IMG/VR virus record: IMGVR_UViG_3300008107_000506 | Coordinates: 1 to 21,907 of that record | Length of the DNA: 21,907 nt | Origin: a virus | Strand: one strand, 5' to 3' | In this document: one piece after another, positions 6,107-12,529 of the stretch | How positions within the stretch are numbered: position 1 is the stretch's first letter | Layout: each line of letters opens with the position of its first letter | The notes under the pieces: generated by a model | Told to the model about the DNA's origin: nothing | The model's input: only the letters and a program-made list of their open reading frames with translations | The model's database searches: none | Translations under genes and position numbers: made by a program

Positions 6107-7060
6107 ATGTCTGTACTAATTGGTGCTGACCCGGAACTATTCGCATTCAAGGGCGATAAACCTATATCGGTTCACAACCTTCTCTCTGGTGACAAGCGTA
6201 ATCCTCTGCCAGTAGACGAAGGTGCTGTACAGGTTGACGGTACTGCTGCTGAGTTTAACATTATCCCAACTGACTCAGTAGATGTCTTCGTTAATCGTAT
6301 TATCAAAGTGCGTAAGAACATTGAGTCAATCATCCAGCAATCAGACAAAGATGTAGTTCTTCGTTCTGTTCCCGCGGTTAAGTTTGACAGTGACTATTGG
6401 GCGACTATTCCAAGTTCTAACAAAGAACTTGGGTGTGACCCTGACTTCAACGCTTACACTGGTAAGGAGAATGTTATAATTCCTGAAGAACAGCGTAAGG
6501 GCTTTGAGACCATGCGTACTGGTTCAGGACATATTCATATTGGTTGGCGTAACCCTAAGGAACCTTTCAAGGACGATGTAGAGAAGTACGATCACTTTGT
6601 AAATTGTCGTGTACTTACTATGCTTATTGACAATGTTATCCTTCCCTTTGAATTTAGGTGGGACAAGGACGTGGAGCGTCGTAAACTCTACGGTAATCCC
6701 GGTGCTTTTAGGCCAAAGCCCTATGGTCTAGAGTATCGTGTACTAAGCAACGCTTGGGTTGACCAACCTGATATTGCCCGTGTTCTATTTAAAACTATTA
6801 CTGAACTTGTAGAACAGGTTAAGGAGAGAAACATTGATATTGTAGAAAATGTTGATGGGGGAGTAATTTTGTACGGTACTAACAGAATTATTGGCAGGAA
6901 CGAATGTTACTCCTATAGTACTTACTGGGAGAGTTACAATGTTCCAAACAATGCCCCTAAGGGTAAACTGTACAGGTTCTTTATAAACTACAAACCTAAG
7001 GGCATTTCGGATAGCATCAATCTCTGCATGAATACATATGGCACTATGAAGGTAAAGTAA
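6107..7060 (+). CDS. COOH-NH2 ligase, phage type (glutamine synthetase fold)
   Basis: The product is 317 aa. AAGGA (6094-6098) lies 8 bases before ATG 6107. Sequence markers of the phage COOH-NH2 ligase family are present in order. They are GADPELF (6-12), the acidic metal/ATP-binding VQVDGTAAEFNI (41-52), GSGHIHIGW (139-147) and the Arg-rich LYGNPGAFRPKPYGLEYR. The reaction would be ATP-dependent amide formation between a carboxylate and an amine. The two-gene neighbourhood with a class II amidotransferase suggests ammonia or an amino acid as the amine donor. Residues about 295-313 near the C-terminus are encoded by the antisense copy of the deaminase zinc-motif DNA, so the original tail may have been replaced. 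Confidence 0.82.
   Translation: MSVLIGADPELFAFKGDKPISVHNLLSGDKRNPLPVDEGAVQVDGTAAEFNIIPTDSVDVFVNRIIKVRKNIESIIQQSDKDVVLRSVPAVKFDSDYWATIPSSNKELGCDPDFNAYTGKENVIIPEEQRKGFETMRTGSGHIHIGWRNPKEPFKDDVEKYDHFVNCRVLTMLIDNVILPFEFRWDKDVERRKLYGNPGAFRPKPYGLEYRVLSNAWVDQPDIARVLFKTITELVEQVKERNIDIVENVDGGVILYGTNRIIGRNECYSYSTYWESYNVPNNAPKGKLYRFFINYKPKGISDSINLCMNTYGTMKVK
6990..7046 (-). repeat. 57-bp perfect inverted repeat, copy 2 (3' end of ligase gene)
   Basis: These bases are the exact reverse complement of 2515-2571. On the - strand this copy would read ICIHAEIDAIRN, the deaminase motif. On the + strand it encodes KGISDSINLCMN near the ligase C-terminus. Flanking bases do not match, so the duplicated block is sharply bounded. 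Confidence 0.97.
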
Positions 7061-7061
7061 C

Positions 7062-7712
7062 ATGAAATCACCGGATGATGTTGATCTCTACGCCTTTACT
7101 TCACTTCAGGACGTAGACCAGAGATTACGTAAGTCTATCTGTAAACACACACCAACAGGTAAGTGGGTTAATATAGAACAGGTATCCCAACTACCAGACA
7201 GCAGAGAGTTCACCTTCGTAGGTACAAATTACTTTGGTGATATAATCTCTGGTTCTATCAAGGAGTTAGATTACTCCTGCCCCAAGGTTGGTATGTTTAC
7301 TGATCATAACGAAGTTTTTCTAGCTGAGCGTGTACCTGTCCGACAGTACAAAGGAGGTATCAACCCTCAATCTGTACGTTTCAGGTGTATGTACGGTGAA
7401 GATGCCTCTATCGGTTTCTTCCATTGTTCTGGTTTTTACTCAATGCTAGACAATAACTACCCTTCACTGAGTAATGTAATTCCAGAATATCTTCGTAAGG
7501 ATGGTACTAACAGGTGCGCAATTCGTCGATTCAATTGGATCAGTGTCAACGATTTCAAGATTGTTACTCTGTACTTTATGCGGGACAAGGTAATTTCTTT
7601 TACCAACAAAGGTAAAGATATTACACCTAGTAACATCAACTCTACTACAGCCGAGTTTAACCGCCAGTATCTAGTTAAAGACATTGACCTTATCAGGAGT
7701 GTACTACAATGA
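7062..7712 (+). CDS. Unknown protein between the two COOH-NH2 ligases, 216 aa
   Basis: ATG 7062 lies one base after the ligase stop, and the 3' end overlaps the next gene by 4 bases (ATGA), so translation is probably coupled. The product is soluble, with a beta-rich look (for example REFTFVGTNYFGDIISGSI), scattered Cys residues and no clear catalytic signature. Its fixed position between two ligases suggests a partner subunit or substrate-presenting protein. I do not recognise its family. Confidence 0.75.
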   Translation: MKSPDDVDLYAFTSLQDVDQRLRKSICKHTPTGKWVNIEQVSQLPDSREFTFVGTNYFGDIISGSIKELDYSCPKVGMFTDHNEVFLAERVPVRQYKGGINPQSVRFRCMYGEDASIGFFHCSGFYSMLDNNYPSLSNVIPEYLRKDGTNRCAIRRFNWISVNDFKIVTLYFMRDKVISFTNKGKDITPSNINSTTAEFNRQYLVKDIDLIRSVLQ

Positions 7713-8914
7713 GTGGCCTGCTTACAAAACAGGTGTCCTACATCTTTGGTGTCAAGAAGCACAGCAAAGCTTACAAAGACGCTTTCGGTGTAGAGATTGA
7801 GGTAGAGCCAAAACCTAATGTTCGTGTTCTTGACATACTGCCACGTAACGGAGCTTACGAAGCTAACTGGCACACCAAGGCTGATGGTTCCCTTCGTAAC
7901 GGTGGTTACGAGATTATCTCCAAGGTTATGACCGAGTGCGAGATTAACTCTGCCAAGGCTACTTACAACGAAAGTTTCCCTTGGGAGTTGTTTTGTACCA
8001 CTAGCCCGCGTACTTCAATCCACGTACATCTTAACTTCTCACAGAACCTTCTGTACGAGGTGATCACCTTCTACTGCCATATGCTTCTTATAGAGGACAT
8101 TATTGCAGAATATTCTGGTAAGTCCCGTAAAGGTAATTTGTTTGCATTAGAAGCTGGTAAGTCCCTTAGTAACTACAATGCTGTTCGTGACCTTGTGTCC
8201 AAGCAAGACTATCGGTTTGTCAACAATGACAACAAGTACACTTCTGTAAACTTAGAATCTCTAATGCGTCTTGGGACTGTAGAAGTTCGTACTATGCGTG
8301 GTCTTACTGACATCGAGGACATCTTCGAGTGGGTTCAGATTCTTTTAGACATTAAGAAGATGTGTACACACAAAACTCCTGCACAGATTGACTTTCAGTC
8401 ACTATTACCAAAAGCTCTTATTGACTTCTGTGAAGAACGTAACATTGATTACCGTGAGAAGATTAACAGCCAGCTATCTCTGTTCTACGATCTTATGTCT
8501 TCTCATCCTACTGGCTGGGACTTTACCAATCCTAAATGCGATTGGCGTAACGCAGATGGTCTACAGGACTACAACGTTAGATTCTGGGGACATAAGGATG
8601 TAGACACAATCCTATCATACGACTACTATAAAAAGTTCCTAAAAGAAACACAACGAAAGCCAGAGCCTTTTCGGCCTAACCAACCTCTGCCCCGGCTGAA
8701 TAACAATGTTTTAGTTGTTGTAGATGATCCACGAGTTAGGTTTGTCAACAATGAAGAAAACTTATTGGAACTAAGGAGGGGATTGCCAGAGTGGGCTCAA
8801 ATTATCCCCATAGACGAAATTATGGACGAACAGCCAGAGGTTCCAGAACCAAATGTAGAACTAGACGACTTTGATGAAGATGAGGATGAGGAATTACAAG
8901 ATGGCCATTTCTAA
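7709..8914 (+). CDS. Second amidoligase (Amidoligase_2-like, glutamine synthetase fold)
   Basis: The product is 401 aa from ATG 7709, overlapping the previous stop by 4 bases. Family markers are AFGVEIEVE (25-33), WHTKADGSLRNGGYEI (54-69, the Asp-Gly-Ser/Tyr-Glu pattern), SIHVHLNF (103-110) and GTVEVRTMRG near the middle. These form the metal- and ATP-binding site of glutamine-synthetase-fold amidoligases. The enzyme would form an amide or isopeptide bond using ATP. It differs clearly from the first ligase, so the pathway seems to use two ligation steps or two substrates. The C-terminus is strongly acidic (DDFDEDEDEELQ) and overlaps the ATP-grasp gene by 14 bases. Confidence 0.82.
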   Translation: MSGLLTKQVSYIFGVKKHSKAYKDAFGVEIEVEPKPNVRVLDILPRNGAYEANWHTKADGSLRNGGYEIISKVMTECEINSAKATYNESFPWELFCTTSPRTSIHVHLNFSQNLLYEVITFYCHMLLIEDIIAEYSGKSRKGNLFALEAGKSLSNYNAVRDLVSKQDYRFVNNDNKYTSVNLESLMRLGTVEVRTMRGLTDIEDIFEWVQILLDIKKMCTHKTPAQIDFQSLLPKALIDFCEERNIDYREKINSQLSLFYDLMSSHPTGWDFTNPKCDWRNADGLQDYNVRFWGHKDVDTILSYDYYKKFLKETQRKPEPFRPNQPLPRLNNNVLVVVDDPRVRFVNNEENLLELRRGLPEWAQIIPIDEIMDEQPEVPEPNVELDDFDEDEDEELQDGHF

Positions 8915-9674
8915 GAATTTTTATATCGTACCTTACAAAATGGGATCCAAGAGTGCTACGGCTCTTGGTCAAGCCCTAGGTGTCAAACGTGTAGACAAGG
9001 AGCGCAACCGCCTTGTTGGTAAAAATACAAAAACAATCCTGAACTGGGGTAACTCTGACATCCAGCATCAGGAGATTCTCAAGTGTACAATTCTAAACCC
9101 TCCTGAAGCCGTTAGGAAGGCCGCTGACAAGCTTTCTTTCTTCTCTGTAATGGGAGATAGCCCGATTGTGCCAAAGTGGACTACGGACCACGCTAGGGCC
9201 GTAGAATGGGTATCAGATGGTAAGACTGTTTTTGGTAGAAAAGTCTTGACAGGCCACTCAGGAAATGGTATCATTGTAATGAACAGTGACAACCAAGACC
9301 AATGGCAGCCATGTCCTCTCTATACGATGTACATGCCCAAGAAGGAAGAATACCGAGTTCACTTCTTCAAGGGCAAGGTTATCTTTGTACAGCGTAAGGC
9401 TATGGTCAAGGATTTTCAGAACCCTAACTTCCAGATTCGTAATCTACAGAATGGGTTTATCTACGCCAACCAAAATATCGAACTACCCGTACCTGTTCAA
9501 CAAGTTGTAACTAATTTTTTGGATGATCACAATGCTCTTGGTCTTGATTTTGGTGCTATTGATGTTATTTACAATCAGAAGGCGGACAAGGCTCTGATCT
9601 TGGAAGTCAACTCTGCTCCGGGTCTACAGGGCTCTACGCTAAATGCCTATGTCGAAGCGATTCGGGCGGGGTAA
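8901..9674 (+). CDS. ATP-grasp ligase, RimK/D-Ala-D-Ala-ligase-like
   Basis: The product is 257 aa from ATG 8901, with GAGG upstream in the previous gene's acidic tail. An extension to 8871 in the same frame is possible but lies inside that tail. ATP-grasp features in order are FGRKVLTGHSGNGI (111-124, lysine plus glycine-rich ATP loop), EEYRVHFFKGKVIFVQRK (149-166), the metal-site strand LGLDFGAIDVIY (213-224) and LEVNSAPG (234-241). ATP-grasp ligases make an acyl-phosphate and attack it with an amine. This is the third independent carboxylate-amine ligase in the operon and its last gene. Its stop lies inside an inverted repeat. Confidence 0.87.
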   Translation: MAISKNFYIVPYKMGSKSATALGQALGVKRVDKERNRLVGKNTKTILNWGNSDIQHQEILKCTILNPPEAVRKAADKLSFFSVMGDSPIVPKWTTDHARAVEWVSDGKTVFGRKVLTGHSGNGIIVMNSDNQDQWQPCPLYTMYMPKKEEYRVHFFKGKVIFVQRKAMVKDFQNPNFQIRNLQNGFIYANQNIELPVPVQQVVTNFLDDHNALGLDFGAIDVIYNQKADKALILEVNSAPGLQGSTLNAYVEAIRAG

Positions 9675-9780
9675 CTTAGCTCAGCATAGTTAATAACTAA
9701 GTTACTTAGTATATAATTAACTTAGTAACTTAGTATAATATTCTACTTGTATATTAACTTAGTTAATTACTTAAGTAGAT
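9671..9780. repeat. TAACTTAG repeat cluster in AT-rich DNA, origin- or operator-like
   Basis: The octamer TAACTTAG occurs four times directly (9672-9679, 9718-9725, 9726-9733, 9755-9762) and once inverted (9697-9704) within 91 bases. GTAACTTAG at 9671-9679 pairs perfectly with CTAAGTTAC at 9697-9705. ACTAAG-TTA-CTTAGT (9696-9710) is a near-perfect dyad. The cluster lies between the amidoligase operon and the replication genes. Phased short repeats in AT-rich DNA suit a replication origin (iterons) or a repressor-binding array. The choice between these is inference. Confidence 0.7.
9690..9717 (+). promoter_or_regulatory. Candidate sigma70-type promoter within the repeat cluster
   Basis: TTAATA (9690-9695) is 16 bases from a perfect -10 box TATAAT (9712-9717). 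A second TATAAT is at 9734-9739 without a good -35. The -35 box matches the consensus poorly, and in DNA this AT-rich such boxes arise easily. The TAACTTAG repeats overlap the promoter, as operators would. It would drive the genes from 9829 into the replication module. Confidence 0.4.
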
Positions 9781-9828
9781 ATTTTATCATATTTTTTGTA
9801 TTTTGTCAAGCTAAAAAATGAGGTTGAT

Positions 9829-10119
9829 ATGCCATTTTCTCTTTTCTGTATTAACACTCAGCAAAAGGTGTCTGGTCAGATGTCTCTTGTTTACAAACCA
9901 GAAGAAGGTGTCCACGAAAATCAATATACCAGAAATCCTAGAGTTAACCATATAGTTAGGGTTGGTAGCTTCTTCTCAGCTACTTACAGGTTTGATGATA
10001 ACCTAGAAACTGGCTTAGTAACAGAAATTTTTGGTGAAGCATACGACCAAGAAAACGACTGGCTTGTAATTAAATTCAAAGATGACAAAGGCTACACCTA
10101 CATTTGGGAGGAATTTTAA
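9829..10119 (+). CDS. Small hypothetical protein, 96 aa
   Basis: ATG 9829 has GAGG (9820-9823) five bases upstream, better than any start in the in-frame AT-rich extension to 9796. The product begins MPFSLFCINTQQK and looks like a small beta-rich domain, with RVGSFFSATYRFDDN and a terminal YTYIWEEF. It has no membrane segment or metal motif. It is the first gene after the repeat cluster, so it would be the first one transcribed from the candidate promoter. Its stop shares a base with the next start. No family is recognised. Confidence 0.65.
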   Translation: MPFSLFCINTQQKVSGQMSLVYKPEEGVHENQYTRNPRVNHIVRVGSFFSATYRFDDNLETGLVTEIFGEAYDQENDWLVIKFKDDKGYTYIWEEF

Positions 10120-10316
10120 TGAGATGTCCTGTATGTGACTACGACCCAGAACTAGGTCCAGATCAACAGAGTTCATATTTCACTGGTCTTAGTTTTGATC
10201 TTAAACCTATGCCCTACTTTGGCCCTGATGGTTCTGTAGAGTGTAATTGCTTTAGTGAATTTGATGAAGATGATGTAGGTTATCTAGATGAGGATGACTT
10301 AGATGACGGGGCTTAA
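10119..10316 (+). CDS. Small acidic protein with Cys pairs, 65 aa
   Basis: ATG 10119 shares one base with the preceding stop (TAATG). The N-terminus MRCPVCDYDP has a CxxC pair (Cys3, Cys6), and ECNC near residues 41-44 supplies two more cysteines. It may therefore bind one zinc. The C-terminus is extremely acidic (FDEDDVGYLDEDDLDDGA), which suggests a DNA-mimic or protein-binding tail, though no function is shown. The 3' end overlaps the next gene by 14 bases. Confidence 0.6.
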   Translation: MRCPVCDYDPELGPDQQSSYFTGLSFDLKPMPYFGPDGSVECNCFSEFDEDDVGYLDEDDLDDGA

Positions 10317-10521
10317 AACCTTAAGGTTTTTTGTAGACGTTCGGAACTTTCCTAACTTTCAAATTTTTAAAAGTAAGAGGTCTAAAAATTTTTACTTCAA
10401 CGTAATTGGTGTAGAGTGTATACATCTTGATCCTAGAAGTTTTTTAACTTTTGGTCAATGCTTCCGTGCTGCTCGTAAGTGGATGAGGGACAACCAGAAC
10501 AGGATTTACGGGAATGAGTGA
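10303..10521 (+). CDS. Small basic hypothetical protein, 72 aa
   Basis: ATG 10303 overlaps the previous gene by 14 bases. The product is basic and aromatic-rich (FPNFQIFKSKRSKNFYFNV), with a helical basic C-terminus (FRAARKWMRDNQNR), which could suit nucleic-acid binding. The palindrome AAAACCTTAAGGTTTT followed by two more T lies at 10315-10332 within its first codons and may act as an attenuator. No family is recognised. Confidence 0.55.
   Translation: MTGLKTLRFFVDVRNFPNFQIFKSKRSKNFYFNVIGVECIHLDPRSFLTFGQCFRAARKWMRDNQNRIYGNE
10315..10332 (+). terminator. Weak terminator-like or attenuator palindrome
   Basis: A perfect 16-base palindrome (AAAACC TTAA GGTTTT) runs into a six-base T tract. 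The stem has only two G-C pairs, so it is a weak intrinsic terminator at best. It spans the stop of the 65-residue gene and the fifth codon onward of the next one. Partial termination or a translation effect is possible. Confidence 0.3.
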
Positions 10522-10537
10522 TATTGTGGAGAGGCCG

Positions 10538-10723
10538 ATGAGAAAGCGGAAAACAATGTTGTTGAGCGCGGCAGCGTTGCTGATGTTCTTAAGCGGCTGT
10601 GAAAGTCTGCCCGGCCCAATGGCGCTGGCAGTGAATGAACCTGGTTTCGACGCTTCAAAGATCGCAACCCAGCGCACCATTGCGCTGAACTCCTGCGCCG
10701 TCAGCCCCATAGGTGAGAAATGA
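10538..10723 (+). CDS. Small predicted lipoprotein, 61 aa
   Basis: I prefer ATG 10538 (GAGAGG just before it) to ATG 10514 because it gives a standard lipoprotein signal: MRKRKTM, a hydrophobic core (LLSAAALLMF) and the lipobox LSGC with Cys21 as the acylation site. The mature part is only about 40 residues, with a Pro/Gly segment after the Cys and another Cys at 53. Rz1-like outer spanins look similar in size, but no Rz partner is adjacent and the proline content is low. Local GC is about 55-58%, against about 42% around it, so it is probably a recent acquisition. Its stop overlaps the next start (ATGA). Confidence 0.6.
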   Translation: MRKRKTMLLSAAALLMFLSGCESLPGPMALAVNEPGFDASKIATQRTIALNSCAVSPIGEK

Positions 10724-11031
10724 GCGAGATACCCAAAGATATTCTGGCAAAGGCTGTGATGGAAACTTATAAATTCACTATCATCGCGTCCGGCGTAGAC
10801 CCTTTCGACGCCAATTTCGATGACAAGTTCTTTGAGGCTGGATGCGATGACGCGACAATTTCTGTCCAAAAGGGAGCTATCATTTTAGAATTTAATAGAG
10901 AGAGCAAAACATTCTCTCATGCGCTTTGGTCTGCTATAAGGGATGTAGAGAAAGCAGGGGCAATAATTACTCATGTTGACGAGACAGAAACTAACAAAAA
11001 GACATATCAGATGCCCTTGTGGCGAATCTAG
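10720..11031 (+). CDS. Hypothetical protein with FEAGCDD motif, 103 aa
   Basis: ATG 10720 overlaps the lipoprotein stop by 4 bases. The core reads FFEAGCDDATISVQKG (37-52), then IILEFNRE and ALWSAIRDVEKAGAIITHVD (68-87). The pattern (acidic Cys motif, a beta strand, then a SAI-DVE-AG helix) resembles small proteins of unknown function that I associate with bacterial genomes; I cannot name a characterised family. Codon composition is GC-rich in the first half and AT-rich in the second, so the border of a transferred segment may lie near 10860. The 3' end overlaps the primase-helicase gene by 59 bases. Confidence 0.6.
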   Translation: MSEIPKDILAKAVMETYKFTIIASGVDPFDANFDDKFFEAGCDDATISVQKGAIILEFNRESKTFSHALWSAIRDVEKAGAIITHVDETETNKKTYQMPLWRI

Positions 11032-12529
11032 TGACGCTTACTCAGAGTACGAAACCTTTGGTAAGTGTTACTCTTGTAATAAATTATTTCCCTTAGCGGG
11101 GACCTTGGGAGGTACGGTGGAACCAGAACAAAACAAATCTCTACAGATTATTCCCCTAAGGGGGCTTGACAAAGGCACACTTTCACGGTATAATGTTTAT
11201 ACAGAAGTGGTAGATGACACACCGAAATCCGTGGTGTTCCCCTACAAAAACCACCAGAAGCATCGGCTCCTAGAGAAGAAACACTTCTGGGCAGTCGGTA
11301 AGCACCAGCCCGGTCTCTTCGGAACAGAAGCCCACGGTAACAAGGATGGTCTTAAGAACCTGATCATTACCGAGGGCGAACTGGACGCTATGTCTGTGTT
11401 CCAGATGACTGGTGTTCCTGCGGTGTCTGTTCAATCTTCTGCATCAGCACTAAACGATTGCCGGGCTGACTTTGAGTATCTTAACTCTGCTGATCGTATC
11501 TACCTGTGCTTTGATGCAGATGAACCCGGACAGAAAGCTGCTTCTCAGGTAGCCCAGTTATTCCCTCACGAAAAGGTATTCAAGATTTCTCTTGATGAGA
11601 AACTCAAGGATGCCAACAAATATCTTGAGGAAGGGCTGGATAGTGACTTCCTACGCGCTTACCGTGGTGCCAAGAAGTTTGTACCAGACGGTGTTATCTC
11701 ATCCTTCTCCGAGGTTGAAGAAGCTCTTGGCCAGCGTAAAGACAAGCCAGTATGCGCTTGGCCTATTTTATCACTTGAAAACAAACTAGAGGGCTTACGC
11801 CTTGGAAAAACTTATCTTGTATCCGGTCTTGAAGGTATTGGTAAAACTGAGATTGTACGGGCTGTTGAGTACAAAGTCCTACAGGAAACTGATTTTAACA
11901 TTGGTATCGTTCACCTTGAAGAACCAAAGGAAGATGTAGTAAACAATTTGCTTTCCTATCACGTACACATGGCACTGAGGAAAGACAAAAACAACGTACT
12001 CTCGGTTCAGGAAAAGATGGACCGATACAAAGAAATGGTAAAGAGAGATAACCGTGTCCATATTTTTAATCACTTTGGTAGTGACGATCCAAATCATATC
12101 CTCGGTATTATCCGCTTCCTTGTTACTGTCTGTGATTGTAAATTCATCTTCTTGGATCACGTCAATATTGTTGTGTCTGGCCTCGGCGCTGACGGCGACG
12201 AGCGCCGTACTCTTGATTACCTCTGTACTCGATTAGCCACAATGGCTAACGAACTAAACTTCTGTCTAGTCTTCGTATGCCACGAGAACGATGACGGAAG
12301 ACCCAGAGGCTCTAGAAACATCTCACAGACTGCCCATGTACATATCAGACTATCCCGTAACCTAGAGGCAGAAAATGCAGAAGAACGAAACAAGCTTTAT
12401 CTATCGGTGGCCAAAAATCGCCCAACTTCTGATTCAGGTCCAGCCGGTTATGCCTACTACGATCCTGATCTTGGGCATCTTACTGACCCTAATTCTTCAA
12501 ACATAGTTAACGCAGCAATAGCTTTTTAA
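10973..12529 (+). CDS. Primase-helicase, T7 gp4-like
   Basis: The product is 518 aa. ATG 10973 is the only ATG between the in-frame stop at 10964 and the zinc motif. Domains in order: a zinc-binding domain with Cys14, Cys16, Cys32 and Cys35; a TOPRIM primase core with TEGELDAMS (133-141) and FDADEPG (180-186); and a RecA-like hexameric helicase with Walker A GLEGIGKT (285-292), HLEE near 314-317 and Walker B FIFLDH (391-396). The C-terminal motif GSRNISQTAHVHIRLSRN follows. It unwinds the replication fork and lays primers for the polymerase encoded next. The first zinc pair is CxC instead of the CxxC of T7. The stop overlaps the polymerase start by one base. Confidence 0.95.
   Translation: MLTRQKLTKRHIRCPCGESSDAYSEYETFGKCYSCNKLFPLAGTLGGTVEPEQNKSLQIIPLRGLDKGTLSRYNVYTEVVDDTPKSVVFPYKNHQKHRLLEKKHFWAVGKHQPGLFGTEAHGNKDGLKNLIITEGELDAMSVFQMTGVPAVSVQSSASALNDCRADFEYLNSADRIYLCFDADEPGQKAASQVAQLFPHEKVFKISLDEKLKDANKYLEEGLDSDFLRAYRGAKKFVPDGVISSFSEVEEALGQRKDKPVCAWPILSLENKLEGLRLGKTYLVSGLEGIGKTEIVRAVEYKVLQETDFNIGIVHLEEPKEDVVNNLLSYHVHMALRKDKNNVLSVQEKMDRYKEMVKRDNRVHIFNHFGSDDPNHILGIIRFLVTVCDCKFIFLDHVNIVVSGLGADGDERRTLDYLCTRLATMANELNFCLVFVCHENDDGRPRGSRNISQTAHVHIRLSRNLEAENAEERNKLYLSVAKNRPTSDSGPAGYAYYDPDLGHLTDPNSSNIVNAAIAF

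Noticed and set aside
2515-7046. The inverted repeats as an invertible phase-variation switch
   Set aside because: Inversion would cut the deaminase off from its PCSGC zinc site, detach the ligase from its end and reverse the whole operon. No recombinase gene is in the window. A scar, RNA effect or artefact is more likely.
6785-7063. A 92-codon - strand ORF carrying the deaminase-like motif CIHAEIDAIRNALRFV
   Set aside because: The motif is there only because this is the inverted copy of the deaminase DNA. The ORF lies wholly inside the ligase gene on the other strand, lacks the PCxxC zinc ligands and has no start context.
2742-9674. The operon as a proven DNA-base modification pathway
   Set aside because: No base hydroxylase, hydroxymethylase, deazaguanine-synthesis or DNA-transferase gene is visible here, so this remains only one of several possible targets.
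10444-10869. A 141-codon - strand ORF across the GC-rich island
   Set aside because: It overlaps three + strand genes with better starts and coupling, and its translation shows no family features. Long shadow frames are expected where GC is high.
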